64,000 bases of DNA from an uncultured Coprococcus sp. (lineage in GTDB: Bacteria > Bacillota > Clostridia > Lachnospirales > Lachnospiraceae), in NCBI GenBank assembly GCA_934277375.1, contig CAKQTZ010000011.1, positions 15,820-79,819 of the forward strand. The letters are read 5' to 3'. Below are positions 1-8,901 of the stretch, piece after piece. Below the pieces are notes generated by a model. It ran no database searches and was not told the origin of the DNA. It saw nothing but the letters and a program-made list of their open reading frames with translations. Positions within the stretch are counted from its first letter, which is position 1. Each line of letters starts with the position of its first letter. Made by a program: the position numbers and the translations under genes.

Positions 1-582
1 GCAAAGGCGGAAGCGGCAGATGCCAAGCGTGCTAAGAAACCAGAAGAGGCACAGGCATCGTCAGATAAGGATGCAGCGAATAATAACGCAGCTGAGGATG
101 ATAAGTCAGAGGAAGTGGATAAGGATGAGCCAAGGCTCAGCCCATATGCACCAACCAGAGAGTCTGTTCTCGCTGATATAAAGCTTGTGCCTAATGCGAC
201 TGGAAAGATACTCAGGGAGCATGCACAGGAGCAGGATACAGATAATACAGACGAAAAACAGCAGGCTGTTTCTGGTGCTGAGGCAGAGAATGGTCAGAAA
301 TCGGTAGAAGCAGAGCAGAAGACAGAAAGTCAGCCGGCGGCAGAGCAGCCGGAGCCGGCAGCAGAGCCACAGCCGGCAGCAGAGCCACAGCAGGCAGTAG
401 ATCAGTCAGCAGAGACCCAGCCGGCAGCAGAGCAGCCAAAGCAGTATACAGAGACTCAGGCCCAGCCGTCAGCAGAGCAGCCAGAACAGCCCGCAGAGGA
501 TGAGCCGTCAGATTCAGATATAAAACTCAAGGAGACAATGGCTCATATAAAGAAGAAAAAAGGAAAGGGAGGTAAGAGATAA
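1..582 (+). CDS. rnfE: Probable RnfE C-terminal part, partial at the 5' side, with long disordered tail
   Basis: The reading frame is open from the first base and stops with TAA at 580-582. What is visible is a hydrophilic, low-complexity tail of about 193 residues rich in Ala, Glu, Gln and Pro, with imperfect repeats of the type AEQPEPAAEPQ, ending in a lysine/glycine-rich basic stretch. No membrane segment or cofactor motif is inside the window. The identity rests on context: the stop overlaps the rnfA start (TAATG), and in clostridial operons rnfE precedes rnfA and rnfB. RnfE is a membrane subunit of the ferredoxin:NAD+ oxidoreductase. The tail is much longer than a usual RnfE C-terminus. 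It could instead belong to another rnf subunit. Confidence 0.5.
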   Translation, partial: AKAEAADAKRAKKPEEAQASSDKDAANNNAAEDDKSEEVDKDEPRLSPYAPTRESVLADIKLVPNATGKILREHAQEQDTDNTDEKQQAVSGAEAENGQKSVEAEQKTESQPAAEQPEPAAEPQPAAEPQQAVDQSAETQPAAEQPKQYTETQAQPSAEQPEQPAEDEPSDSDIKLKETMAHIKKKKGKGGKR

Positions 583-1154
583 TGAACATTTTATTGTTAG
601 CCATCGGAGCGGCACTTGTAAATAATGTTATCCTCAGCCAGTTCCTCGGACTGTGTCCTTTCCTTGGAGTGTCCAAGAGTGTCAACACAGCAACCGGAAT
701 GGGAGCAGCGGTCGTATTCGTCATGACTATAGCTTCATTTGTCACCAGCGTGGTGTATTACGGAATACTGAGAAGATTCGGCCTTGAATACCTCAACACC
801 ATTGTGTTCATACTTGTAATTGCGGCACTCGTACAGTTTGTTGAGATGTTCCTCAAGAAGAAGGTAAAGTCACTGTATGAATCACTTGGTGTATACCTTC
901 CATTGATCACGACCAACTGTGCCGTGCTTGGTATCGCTCTTTCAAATGTACAGAGTGGTTACGGCATACTTGAGAGTACCATCAACGGATGTGGCTCTGC
1001 AGTCGGATTTACTATAGCCATAGTCATACTTGCAGGAATAAGAGAGAGACTTGAGCACAGTCCTATACCTGAGTCGTTCAAGGGAACTCCAATAGTTCTC
1101 ATCACATCAGGTCTTATGGCGATCGCGTTCTTCGGTTTCTCAGGATTGATATAA
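582..1154 (+). CDS. rnfA: RnfA, membrane subunit of the Rnf electron transport complex
   Basis: This 190-residue hydrophobic protein has about six membrane segments. It opens with the family sequence in which NNVILSQFLGLCPFLGVSK is recognisable, and it carries the conserved TTNCAVLGIAL segment in the middle. RnfA and RnfE form the membrane core of the Rnf complex, which oxidises reduced ferredoxin with NAD+ and pumps Na+ or H+. The start overlaps the upstream stop by one base and follows a GGGAGG ribosome binding site, so translation is probably coupled. rnfB follows after 13 bases. Length and sequence are normal for the family. Confidence 0.97.
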   Translation: MNILLLAIGAALVNNVILSQFLGLCPFLGVSKSVNTATGMGAAVVFVMTIASFVTSVVYYGILRRFGLEYLNTIVFILVIAALVQFVEMFLKKKVKSLYESLGVYLPLITTNCAVLGIALSNVQSGYGILESTINGCGSAVGFTIAIVILAGIRERLEHSPIPESFKGTPIVLITSGLMAIAFFGFSGLI

Positions 1155-1167
1155 GGAGGGTGCGGAT

Positions 1168-1953
1168 ATGACAGGAATATTGATAGCTGTGGCAGTTGTC
1201 GCAGGCGTAGGTATTGTGATAGGTATCCTTCTGGGTGTCGCAGGAGAGAAATTTAAGGTAGAAGTAGATGAGAAAGAAATAGCAGTAAGAGAGCTGCTTC
1301 CGGGAAATAACTGCGGTGGATGTGGTTATCCGGGATGCGACGGACTGGCAGCGGCCATCGCCAAGGGCGAGATGCCTCCATCGGCATGTCCTGTCGGTGG
1401 CGAGGCAGTGGCAGCGAAGATCAGTGAGGTAATGGGCGTGGAAAACGCTGAAAATACAAGGTATGTGGCATTTGTCAAATGCGCAGGAGACTGCGAGAAG
1501 GCAAAGGATGTATACGAGTATGTGGGCCCAAGAGACTGTAAGCTGGCTCAGAACAATCCCAACAATGGACCAAAGGCATGTACATACGGATGTACAGGTT
1601 ATGGTTCATGTAAAGCAGTATGTGAGTTCGGGGCTATTGACATTATAGATGGAATTGCGGTAATTAATAAGGAGAAGTGTAAGGCATGCGGCAAATGTGT
1701 CACAGAGTGCCCAAGACATCTGATAGAGCTGGTTCCTTATGACGCAGAGAGACTTGTCAGATGTAATTCCCACGACAAGGGACTTCAGGTCAAGGCAGCC
1801 TGCAGCGCGGGATGTATCGGATGTACACTGTGTGCAAGAAACTGTGAGGCAGGAGCCATCACGATAGACAGGAACCTTGCCCACATAGATCCGGAGAAGT
1901 GTACAAATTGTGGTGCATGTAAAGCCAAGTGCCCAGTAAAGATAATATCGTAA
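1168..1953 (+). CDS. rnfB: RnfB, polyferredoxin subunit of the Rnf complex
   Basis: This 261-residue protein has an N-terminal membrane anchor (about residues 2-25). A cluster-binding region containing NNCGGCGYPGC follows, then a Cys-rich segment (CTYGCTGYGSC) and three ferredoxin-like [4Fe-4S] motifs: CKACGKCVTECP, CIGCTLCARNC and CTNCGACKAKCP. RnfB is thought to accept electrons from reduced ferredoxin and pass them into the complex. AGGAGG precedes the ATG. It is the last rnf gene; nrdR begins 41 bases later and may be read from the same transcript, as no terminator is visible between them. Confidence 0.96.
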   Translation: MTGILIAVAVVAGVGIVIGILLGVAGEKFKVEVDEKEIAVRELLPGNNCGGCGYPGCDGLAAAIAKGEMPPSACPVGGEAVAAKISEVMGVENAENTRYVAFVKCAGDCEKAKDVYEYVGPRDCKLAQNNPNNGPKACTYGCTGYGSCKAVCEFGAIDIIDGIAVINKEKCKACGKCVTECPRHLIELVPYDAERLVRCNSHDKGLQVKAACSAGCIGCTLCARNCEAGAITIDRNLAHIDPEKCTNCGACKAKCPVKIIS

Positions 1954-1994
1954 GAAGGACCCGCCGAAGGTGGGAGATATAAGGAGAAAATTAT

Positions 1995-2462
1995 ATGAGA
2001 TGCCCATTTTGCTCAGCAGATGATACAAAGGTTATCGATTCCAGACCGGCGGAGGATGGAAGTGCGATCAGAAGAAGAAGACAGTGTGATGCCTGTGGCA
2101 AGAGATTTACCACATATGAGAAGGTGGAGACCATACCTCTCATAGTCATCAAGAAGGATAAGAACAGAGAGACCTATGACCGTTCCAAGATAGAGTCAGG
2201 AGTTATAAAGTCGTGTCATAAGCGGCCGGTTTCAGCAGAGGCAGTCACAAAGTGCATAGATGACATAGAGAACACCATTTTCAACATGGAAGTGAGAGAG
2301 ATAGAGAGCACGACCATAGGTGAGATAGTCATGGATAAGATCAAGGATCTTGATCAGGTAGCTTATGTAAGATTTGCATCAGTGTACAGAGAGTTCAAGG
2401 ATGTGAATACATTTATGGATGAGCTGGGCAAGCTGCTCACCAGCAATTCGGAGAAGCGATGA
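1995..2462 (+). CDS. nrdR: NrdR, repressor of ribonucleotide reductase genes
   Basis: This is a full-length 155-residue NrdR. It has the N-terminal zinc ribbon with Cys3, Cys6, Cys31 and Cys34, the basic stretch RRRR just before the second Cys pair, and an ATP-cone domain over about residues 49-139. NrdR senses dATP/ATP and represses nrd operons at NrdR boxes; none of those operons is in this window. AAGGAG lies upstream of the ATG. The last four bases overlap the next start (ATGA), which argues for translational coupling with the YigZ gene. Confidence 0.97.
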   Translation: MRCPFCSADDTKVIDSRPAEDGSAIRRRRQCDACGKRFTTYEKVETIPLIVIKKDKNRETYDRSKIESGVIKSCHKRPVSAEAVTKCIDDIENTIFNMEVREIESTTIGEIVMDKIKDLDQVAYVRFASVYREFKDVNTFMDELGKLLTSNSEKR

Positions 2463-3079
2463 TAGAGACATACAACACGATATTACAGGAGGGACAGGAC
2501 GAGATAGTCGAGAAGAAGTCACGATTCATCGGCTATGCAGTTCCTGTGTCCTCGGAGGAAGAGGCATATGCCTTTGTCGAGAAGATCAGGAAGCAGCATT
2601 ATGATGCAAGACATAACTGCTATGCATTTGCCATAGGCAGTGAGAATACACTGCTCAGATTCTCTGATGACGGAGAACCTCAGGGAACAGCTGGAAAACC
2701 CATTCTGGAGGTTATCACGGGAAATGCAGTGGTAAATATATGTATAGTTGTCACTAGATATTTCGGTGGAACACTGCTCGGAACCGGTGGCCTTGTGAGG
2801 GCATACACTGAGGCCGCCAAGCTTGCACTGGCTGATGCGGGCATACATAAGATGCAGCTCATGAAACTGGTGAAGATCACCACGAATTACAACGATTCTG
2901 GCAAGGTGCAGTATCTGCTCAGCAACAGTGACGCGGTGATTGATGACACAGATTACACCGCCGATGTGTGCTTTAATGTGGCGGTGCCTGCGGACAGCTA
3001 CGGACGTCTGGCTAAGCAGATAACAGAGGCTACATCTGCTAGAGCGATGATAGCAGACACAGCAGAAGAGTACAGATAA
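2459..3079 (+). CDS. yigZ: YigZ/IMPACT family protein
   Basis: This 206-residue protein has the UPF0029 N-terminal domain, with the family segments DGEPQGTAGKPIL and VVTRYFGGTLLGTGGLVRAY, and a C-terminal ferredoxin-like domain (DUF1949 type). Bacterial members are related to eukaryotic IMPACT, and their molecular role is unsettled. It starts inside the end of nrdR. Its last 41 bases overlap, in convergent orientation, the 3' end of the ABC permease gene on the other strand, and no terminator lies between them. Confidence 0.93.
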   Translation: MIETYNTILQEGQDEIVEKKSRFIGYAVPVSSEEEAYAFVEKIRKQHYDARHNCYAFAIGSENTLLRFSDDGEPQGTAGKPILEVITGNAVVNICIVVTRYFGGTLLGTGGLVRAYTEAAKLALADAGIHKMQLMKLVKITTNYNDSGKVQYLLSNSDAVIDDTDYTADVCFNVAVPADSYGRLAKQITEATSARAMIADTAEEYR

Positions 3080-4022
3080 TTATGAATGGCAGGGCTATGG
3101 AGAAAACTTTATAGCTCCTGAACACTATTCTGAGTATTGATGTCAGGATAAAACAAATAATACATGCCAGACATATACATATAAGAGTTTGGCCTAATTG
3201 TCTTAAACCATCATATATTGACAATGAGACAAGGCTGAGTATAGCAGCGGGGATAATTCCCGCTGCTATATTTTTTATACAGAATGTATTTCTACCGCCG
3301 GAGGGAAGCATGGCGTATACACCATCGCGGAGGTCCTTGAGATAATTCTGCAGGCCGAGAAGTGCACAGATAAATATAATTATGTAAACTAATCCGTGGA
3401 CAGGAAAATTGTTCGGAACTATTTCATTTGTTGCAATATATTTACCCGACAGGCTGGTTTTGATAGTAAATATATCCTTGTCAGCCATATAGCCCATAAA
3501 ATGTTCATTGATGTAATTGTCTATATCTTCGTGAGAGTACCCTGTTGCGCTTCCCACAGGATACTTCCTGGTGATTGTGTCTGCCGATATGTCAGAGGCG
3601 TATGCCATGAGTATCGCTGCATACACTGATTCTGAAGTCACAGAGACAAATGAACTTCCGGGGGTGGTATATATGACAACAGGATTGTCTGTTTCTTTGA
3701 TAAAAGTTTCTGTAAAATTGTATGGAATCATGTATCCGGAGTCTATCTTGCCGGATGCCACATCATTCTGCATGATCGATGAGTCATCGTATATTCTGAA
3801 TTCAAATCCAGTCGAATTGTCGGTAAGGTATGCCTCCATGATATCAGTGTGTGTGTCTGTCTCTTCGAAGCAAATTCCGGATATGATCTCTGTAGTCTGT
3901 TTTTTCTCTGGAAGCAGACATATAATAAACAGTGCAGCGGGAACGATCATGAGCACTGCGATCATGGCCGGCCTACACAATGTTCTCTTTATCAGTAAAG
4001 CAATCTGTCTGAAATTCTTCAC
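3039..4022 (-). CDS. ABC-2 type permease subunit, second of two
   Basis: This is a 327-residue membrane protein with a GTG start preceded by a GGGGGA-type ribosome binding site. It has one N-terminal membrane segment (about residues 17-35), a long extracytoplasmic region of about 170 residues, and a cluster of hydrophobic segments in the C-terminal third. That layout is typical of ABC-2/YhgE-like exporter permeases. It is the last gene of a four-gene minus-strand operon (small protein, ATPase, two permeases). The substrate cannot be read from the sequence; peptide or drug export is a guess from layout. Its 3' end overlaps the YigZ gene by 41 bases. Confidence 0.8.
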   Translation of the reverse strand: MKNFRQIALLIKRTLCRPAMIAVLMIVPAALFIICLLPEKKQTTEIISGICFEETDTHTDIMEAYLTDNSTGFEFRIYDDSSIMQNDVASGKIDSGYMIPYNFTETFIKETDNPVVIYTTPGSSFVSVTSESVYAAILMAYASDISADTITRKYPVGSATGYSHEDIDNYINEHFMGYMADKDIFTIKTSLSGKYIATNEIVPNNFPVHGLVYIIIFICALLGLQNYLKDLRDGVYAMLPSGGRNTFCIKNIAAGIIPAAILSLVSLSIYDGLRQLGQTLICICLACIICFILTSILRIVFRSYKVFSIALPFIIICTLLLCLLSSL

Positions 4023-4038
4023 GCGTCTATCCCCCTAT

Positions 4039-5154
4039 CTATGAGATGTAACTGCAAAGTGTCTGTGCCAGGTGGTTTAGTATGGAATTGTGGCAGAAGT
4101 CCTTTGCAAAATTGGGCAGCAGGGCTTCCGGGATAAAGAATCCGCTCAGATAAGCCAGCACAATGGATACAACTGTGAGCAAAAGGATGCATCCTGTAAT
4201 TCCAGCAGGTATCATACTCACAATAAGAGTTAATAATGTGACAAATGCGGTGATAACGCATCCAAATAAAATGCCGTACACAGATAAATGTATGTGCAGC
4301 TTACCGGTGAAGGCTGCTGCTATACACAGAGATATGTAGACGGATATATATAGGAGGTATTCCCATACATATATGGATACAAAGCTGCTGATATATCTGA
4401 GTGTGCTGTCAATTCCATGTGCGCGGAGCTGCATCCGGTAGGATGCAGGCGTGTTCAAAATGAATGGAATGAATATGACTCCACATAGCATCATGAGAAA
4501 TATCACTGATGCACTCATATAGAAGTCAGTTGTATCAGATGCTCGGGTCGCATTTATCTCATTGGTCACAAAAACAGATGCCCTGTCAAGAACCCTTTTC
4601 AGAAACGTGGTGTTGATGTCATCGCTGAGGTTTTGCTGGATATCATCTGGAAGAGCCATATCCCTGCCTATTGCCTGGACGGAATATATGGCAGCCTGTG
4701 ATATTCCGAGCATGGATGACGTGGATTGAAACAGGTCATTCAGAACAAAGGAATCTATGGAATGACTGTCGGAGTAGTACACTTCAACCGGAGTGTTCGT
4801 GCCATCCATGATATCGCTGATTATGTTATCAGGTACATATACAGCGGCGAATATACTTCCATCGGATAACTTGGACATGGCAGTTTCCTTGTCCGATATC
4901 TCCTCAAATGTGCAGGAAGATCTGTAACTATCCATGTCTTTTATGGCTGCATATGCCATCTGTGACATATTTGAATCAGCATTCATGATTATACCGATAC
5001 ACATAGGTGATCGGTCAGGATCTGAATAGATATAGCTGACGGCTTTAAGTGCCAGTGTTGAGAATAATGATATCATGACTACGGCTGCGACAAGCATATA
5101 TGTACCATAGTGGGATATTCTTTTAAGGTCAGTTCTTATGAGTCTGTAAAACAT
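4039..5154 (-). CDS. ABC-2 type permease subunit, first of two
   Basis: This 371-residue protein has an N-terminal membrane segment (about residues 18-40), an extracytoplasmic domain to about residue 210, and about five further membrane segments near the C-terminus. The same layout is seen in the next gene downstream, so the two probably form a heterodimeric channel served by the ATPase encoded just upstream. TGGAGGT stands about 8 bases before the ATG. It lies 15 bases after the ATPase gene and 16 bases before the second permease. Confidence 0.82.
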   Translation of the reverse strand: MFYRLIRTDLKRISHYGTYMLVAAVVMISLFSTLALKAVSYIYSDPDRSPMCIGIIMNADSNMSQMAYAAIKDMDSYRSSCTFEEISDKETAMSKLSDGSIFAAVYVPDNIISDIMDGTNTPVEVYYSDSHSIDSFVLNDLFQSTSSMLGISQAAIYSVQAIGRDMALPDDIQQNLSDDINTTFLKRVLDRASVFVTNEINATRASDTTDFYMSASVIFLMMLCGVIFIPFILNTPASYRMQLRAHGIDSTLRYISSFVSIYVWEYLLYISVYISLCIAAAFTGKLHIHLSVYGILFGCVITAFVTLLTLIVSMIPAGITGCILLLTVVSIVLAYLSGFFIPEALLPNFAKDFCHNSILNHLAQTLCSYIS

Positions 5155-5169
5155 AGATAACCTCCAGGA

Positions 5170-5844
5170 TCAGTCAAAACGGAGCAGGTCAATGTATGAT
5201 TTTTCGGATCTGAATTGGGACGAAGCAGGATCCTGCCTGTCAACAGCAAGCTTCAGATGCCCGTTTTTCAGCGTATATATTTTGTCACATATGTCCAGAG
5301 CTGAGGCTTCATGCGTGGCAATTATGACGATGCCTCCGGATGCCGTATACCCCTGGAGATATCTCAAGATACCATTTTTGCAGACCAGATCCAGTGATGC
5401 GAGTGGTTCATCGAGAAGCAGCAGATCCGGATCGTACATCATGACTATGGCCAGACTCAAGCGCTTTTTCATTCCACCTGATAATTTGGATACACGTTTA
5501 TCCAGAAAATTATCTACGCCGAGACTGGTACATATATCCATATTGTGGGAATTCAGAACGGTTCTTTTGCTGCCGGGATGCCATAGTCGTATATTATCAA
5601 TGGCGGTCAGCTCTGGAAGCAGGGGGTTGTTCTGGGGAAGCAGCACAGCATTTCCAACAGAGTCAAATCCAAAACTGCCGGAATCTGCCCTGATATTGCC
5701 TGCAAGTACACTGAGAAGTGTAGATTTGCCAGAGCCGTTTATGCCGAGCAGGGCAACACTCTGTCCCGGCTCAACTGAGAAAGATATATCAGACAGAACA
5801 TGGTTCTTTCCGTAACTTTTATTTATTGAAGATACAGAAAACAT
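5170..5844 (-). CDS. ABC transporter ATP-binding protein
   Basis: This is a compact 224-residue ATPase with Walker A (GINGSGKST), the ABC signature (KLSGGMKKR), Walker B (DLLLLDEP) and the H-loop (IATHEAS). It powers the two ABC-2 permeases encoded directly downstream. Its ATG touches the stop codon of the upstream small gene, so the two are probably co-translated. No regulator of the GntR or two-component type, common beside such exporters, is adjacent. Confidence 0.93.
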   Translation of the reverse strand: MFSVSSINKSYGKNHVLSDISFSVEPGQSVALLGINGSGKSTLLSVLAGNIRADSGSFGFDSVGNAVLLPQNNPLLPELTAIDNIRLWHPGSKRTVLNSHNMDICTSLGVDNFLDKRVSKLSGGMKKRLSLAIVMMYDPDLLLLDEPLASLDLVCKNGILRYLQGYTASGGIVIIATHEASALDICDKIYTLKNGHLKLAVDRQDPASSQFRSEKSYIDLLRFD

Positions 5845-6117
5845 CTAGTATTCCTCCTCTATAACGTGAAAATCGAGATAGTCGAAATCGATATCTTCAA
5901 CAAAATTATCCGCAGTGAATCTGGTGCGGGCGTGGTGAATGAATTCATCTTTGTTCTTCTGAAGCCAAACAGGCTTTGCCAGATCGAATTCGTAGCACAT
6001 GTCCTCAAGTGCTTTGTATACTTTGTGTGTTCTAGTCATCTCGTGATCGGATATACAGATCACGGTATCATTGATCAGATGATTGTCTTTTATAAGTTTG
6101 CCCCATACTCTGAACAT
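5845..6117 (-). CDS. Conserved small protein of unknown function at the head of the ABC operon
   Basis: This is a 90-residue soluble protein that is acidic at its C-terminus (DFDYLDFHVIEEEY) and has no signal peptide or membrane segment. A GGAGGAT ribosome binding site precedes the ATG, and the stop directly abuts the ATPase start. I do not assign a function. The sequence resembles small conserved proteins seen in Lachnospiraceae. Its tight link to the exporter could be functional or only transcriptional. Confidence 0.75.
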   Translation of the reverse strand: MFRVWGKLIKDNHLINDTVICISDHEMTRTHKVYKALEDMCYEFDLAKPVWLQKNKDEFIHHARTRFTADNFVEDIDFDYLDFHVIEEEY

Positions 6118-6295
6118 ATATTATCCTCCAGAAAGGTTTATAGTATCGTTTTCAACATAGTATATAACATTTGTGCACAGAATTAAAACATTAAAGACAC
6201 AAATATGACACATTTACTGCGTATAGTAGCAAATGTAAGAAAGAAATAGGTACATAATTAAATATAAATGAATAAAAAGCGAAAGGATGATAGAT

Positions 6296-7984
6296 ATGGA
6301 ACAGGACAACAGAAATCAAATGAATGGTGGAGATATCCAGGAAAAGGCAGCAGGAAGTGTTCCGCCAGAGAATGATAACCAGAATGCTCAGGGAGCCCAG
6401 TCAGACAGCATGTATCATTATAGCTACATGAAAAACAGGGGTGATTCAAGATTTGACAGACCGGCCGGAGCACAGCAGACACAGAACTTCCAGAATAATC
6501 CGCAGACTCAGAATAATGCACAGGCTCAGAACAACAGGCAGACTGGTTCAGATGCACAGAGAAGTCAGCAGAACACCGCATATTCAGGTTTTCAGAGAAA
6601 TGTTAATGGAATGGAAGCCTGGTATGACAGCCAGAGAATGGCAAGCGGATATCAAAACCCAGGAAATGGTATGGGAGGATATGGTAATGGCGGATATGGC
6701 GCACAGATGAATAAGGCAGCACAGTCGCAGCACAAAGCTGAAAAGCCTCGTAAGCAGAAGAAAGAGCATGCTAAGAAAAACGGTGGATTTGGCAGAAAGG
6801 CAGCAGGAGTTGTGGCTGCAGCAGTCGTATTTGGCCTGGTAGCAGGCACCGTGTTCCAGGGTGTGAGATATGGATCTGATAAATTTCTGAACAAGAACAG
6901 TGCGGCATCAGAGGTGACCACAGAGCAGGCTGCAGATGCCTCTACTGAGAACAATGCACCACAGCTCAAGCAGGCTTCATCAGATGCCACAAGTACAGTA
7001 TATGATGTGGCAACGGTTGCCAAGAAGGTTATGCCTTCCATCGTATCGATCACAGGAACATATGTAACGACATATGATTACTGGTTCAATTCATACCAGC
7101 AGGAGTCAACAGGAGCCGGTTCAGGTATCATCATCGGCAAGGATGATCAGTACCTGTATATAGCGACAAACTACCATGTAGTAGAGAATGCAAAATCGCT
7201 GTCAGTAACATTTGTGGATGATAAGAGCGCAGACGCAACGGTAAAGGGATTCGTTGAGAACAATGATATAGCAGTTGTTACAGTTAAGCTTTCAGATATA
7301 TCTGATGACACTTTGAATGAGATAAAGGAGATTCAGGTAGGTTCATCCGCTGACCTTTCAGTTGGAGATCCTTGTGTGGCAATAGGTAATGCCCTTGGAT
7401 ATGGACAGTCAGTTACAGTTGGATATATAAGTGCACTTAACAGAGAGATCAGTGCTTCAGATGAGACAGTTAAGGTACTTCAGACAGATGCGGCCATCAA
7501 TCCTGGTAACAGTGGTGGAGCACTTGTCAATATGCAGGGTGAGTTGATCGGTATCAACACAGCCAAGTATTCCGATACAAGTGTAGAGGGTATGGGATAT
7601 GCACTTCCTATATCAGATGTCCAGGATATAATCAATGATCTCATAGCAGGCAAGAATGTGTCAAATGATGGAACAACATCAGGTCAGGCATACCTTGGTA
7701 TATCAGCCCAGACCATCACAAGTCAGTATGCGCAGCTTCTGAATATGCCGGAGGGTGTCTATATCTCATCAGTTGAGCAGGGATCAGCAGCAGAGGAATG
7801 CGGACTTCAGTCAGGTGATATAATCTGCAGCCTTGATGGTGAGGACATAGCAGATATGGATACATTCCATGACAAGATCGTGGCATGTAAGCCTGGAGAT
7901 AAGGTAACGATCGTATACTACAGAAATAACAATGGTAATTATGAGAAACAGACAGTTACAGCTACTCTGAAAGAGAAGCAGTAA
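6296..7984 (+). CDS. htrA: Membrane-anchored HtrA/DegP-type serine protease with PDZ domain
   Basis: The protein has 562 residues from the ATG at 6296. That start is preferred over the in-frame ATG at 6287 because AAAGG ends one base before 6287 but nine before 6296. The first ~160 residues are Gln/Asn/Gly-rich and disordered, then comes a basic stretch and one membrane segment (about 166-188). The trypsin-like domain shows the triad His294 (TNYHVVENA), Asp324 (ENNDIAVV) and Ser406 (NPGNSGGAL). A PDZ domain occupies about residues 460-555. Such proteases degrade misfolded proteins outside the membrane. It is a single gene with its own terminator. Confidence 0.94.
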   Translation: MEQDNRNQMNGGDIQEKAAGSVPPENDNQNAQGAQSDSMYHYSYMKNRGDSRFDRPAGAQQTQNFQNNPQTQNNAQAQNNRQTGSDAQRSQQNTAYSGFQRNVNGMEAWYDSQRMASGYQNPGNGMGGYGNGGYGAQMNKAAQSQHKAEKPRKQKKEHAKKNGGFGRKAAGVVAAAVVFGLVAGTVFQGVRYGSDKFLNKNSAASEVTTEQAADASTENNAPQLKQASSDATSTVYDVATVAKKVMPSIVSITGTYVTTYDYWFNSYQQESTGAGSGIIIGKDDQYLYIATNYHVVENAKSLSVTFVDDKSADATVKGFVENNDIAVVTVKLSDISDDTLNEIKEIQVGSSADLSVGDPCVAIGNALGYGQSVTVGYISALNREISASDETVKVLQTDAAINPGNSGGALVNMQGELIGINTAKYSDTSVEGMGYALPISDVQDIINDLIAGKNVSNDGTTSGQAYLGISAQTITSQYAQLLNMPEGVYISSVEQGSAAEECGLQSGDIICSLDGEDIADMDTFHDKIVACKPGDKVTIVYYRNNNGNYEKQTVTATLKEKQ

Positions 7985-8048
7985 ACAGAAAGATATTTCA
8001 GTGGTGATTTAGCACGGAGCTAACAGAACTGGATAGACTATATATTGG

Positions 8049-8088
8049 ATAACGGCACCTGTAAGTGAAATTGCAGGTGCCGTTTTGC
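8049..8088 (+). terminator. Terminator-like hairpin after htrA
   Basis: AACGGCACCTG (8051-8061) pairs perfectly with CAGGTGCCGTT (8074-8084) around a 12-base loop, followed by a short TT-rich tail. It lies between two convergent genes. Confidence 0.7.
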
Positions 8089-8124
8089 AGTGGTGCCATA
8101 TTATATTTTAGAAGCAATTATATT

Positions 8125-8736
8125 TTAAAATTGTAATCTGCCGGCGTTATACCTGAAGTCATCGTACTCATCAGGTATATTGTCAAGCTCAGCGGTGAAA
8201 GACTGTACATCGATTGCATCTCCGCGGGTTATACTCTGTTCCATATTGTTCAGTCTGTTCTCATATATGGACAGACCGCTCAGAATGGATGTGCAGTATT
8301 CTTCTTCGTTGACAAATGTATTCACGCCGTGCTTGATGCGGTAGTTTTTGGAGAATCCGCAGTCAATATTGATGATATATATACGGATGTAACGTCCGAT
8401 CCTGATGAGCATATATATCACAAATATATATGTTGCGTAGTATAGTGCCGTGCCCATGGCAAATGCAGCATGAGTGGAGATGAAGAAACATATGGCTGCC
8501 ACGACCACCATGATACAGGCATTCACTATAACATTTGATAATATGTCCTTGCGTTTCTTTGGAATATTTGCAAGCTCCGTACTGAATATGTTCCGGTTGT
8601 ATGCTATGCGCTTCCTCTTGTTGTCGATCTCTGACAGCAGATTGCCATAGCTCTGCTCGGGTGTACGGTCAAACTTATCCCCGCCAAATGATATGGTATC
8701 TTTTGTTGATACAGGTTCTGATGATTTTAATTGCAT
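8125..8736 (-). CDS. Membrane protein of unknown function
   Basis: The protein has 203 residues from the ATG at 8736, which follows AAGGGGG at a good distance; an upstream in-frame ATG at 8784 has no such site. Two central hydrophobic segments (about residues 70-90 and 95-115) form a hairpin in the membrane. The flanks are hydrophilic, with a possible short coiled coil before the membrane part and an acidic C-terminal region after it. I do not recognise the family. It is divergent from tgt across 165 bases that contain two copies of TTGCAAATATA (8761 and 8837). Confidence 0.6.
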   Translation of the reverse strand: MQLKSSEPVSTKDTISFGGDKFDRTPEQSYGNLLSEIDNKRKRIAYNRNIFSTELANIPKKRKDILSNVIVNACIMVVVAAICFFISTHAAFAMGTALYYATYIFVIYMLIRIGRYIRIYIINIDCGFSKNYRIKHGVNTFVNEEEYCTSILSGLSIYENRLNNMEQSITRGDAIDVQSFTAELDNIPDEYDDFRYNAGRLQF

Positions 8737-8901
8737 ATTGATTTCCCCCTTTTTTTCTATTTGCAAATATAACAGATGCTGCAATAAAATAAAAGCGTAA
8801 TATGAATGTAAGGTGTATACATTGGTTCAAATCTGCTTGCAAATATAGTACAAATGGTGCATTATATCATAAGATAGAAGAAAAGAAAGGTTTACATAAT
8901 A

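Noticed and set aside
212..439. Minus-strand ORF in the Ala/Glu/Gln-rich tail of the first gene
   Set aside because: Low-complexity shadow frame; the plus frame links directly to rnfA.
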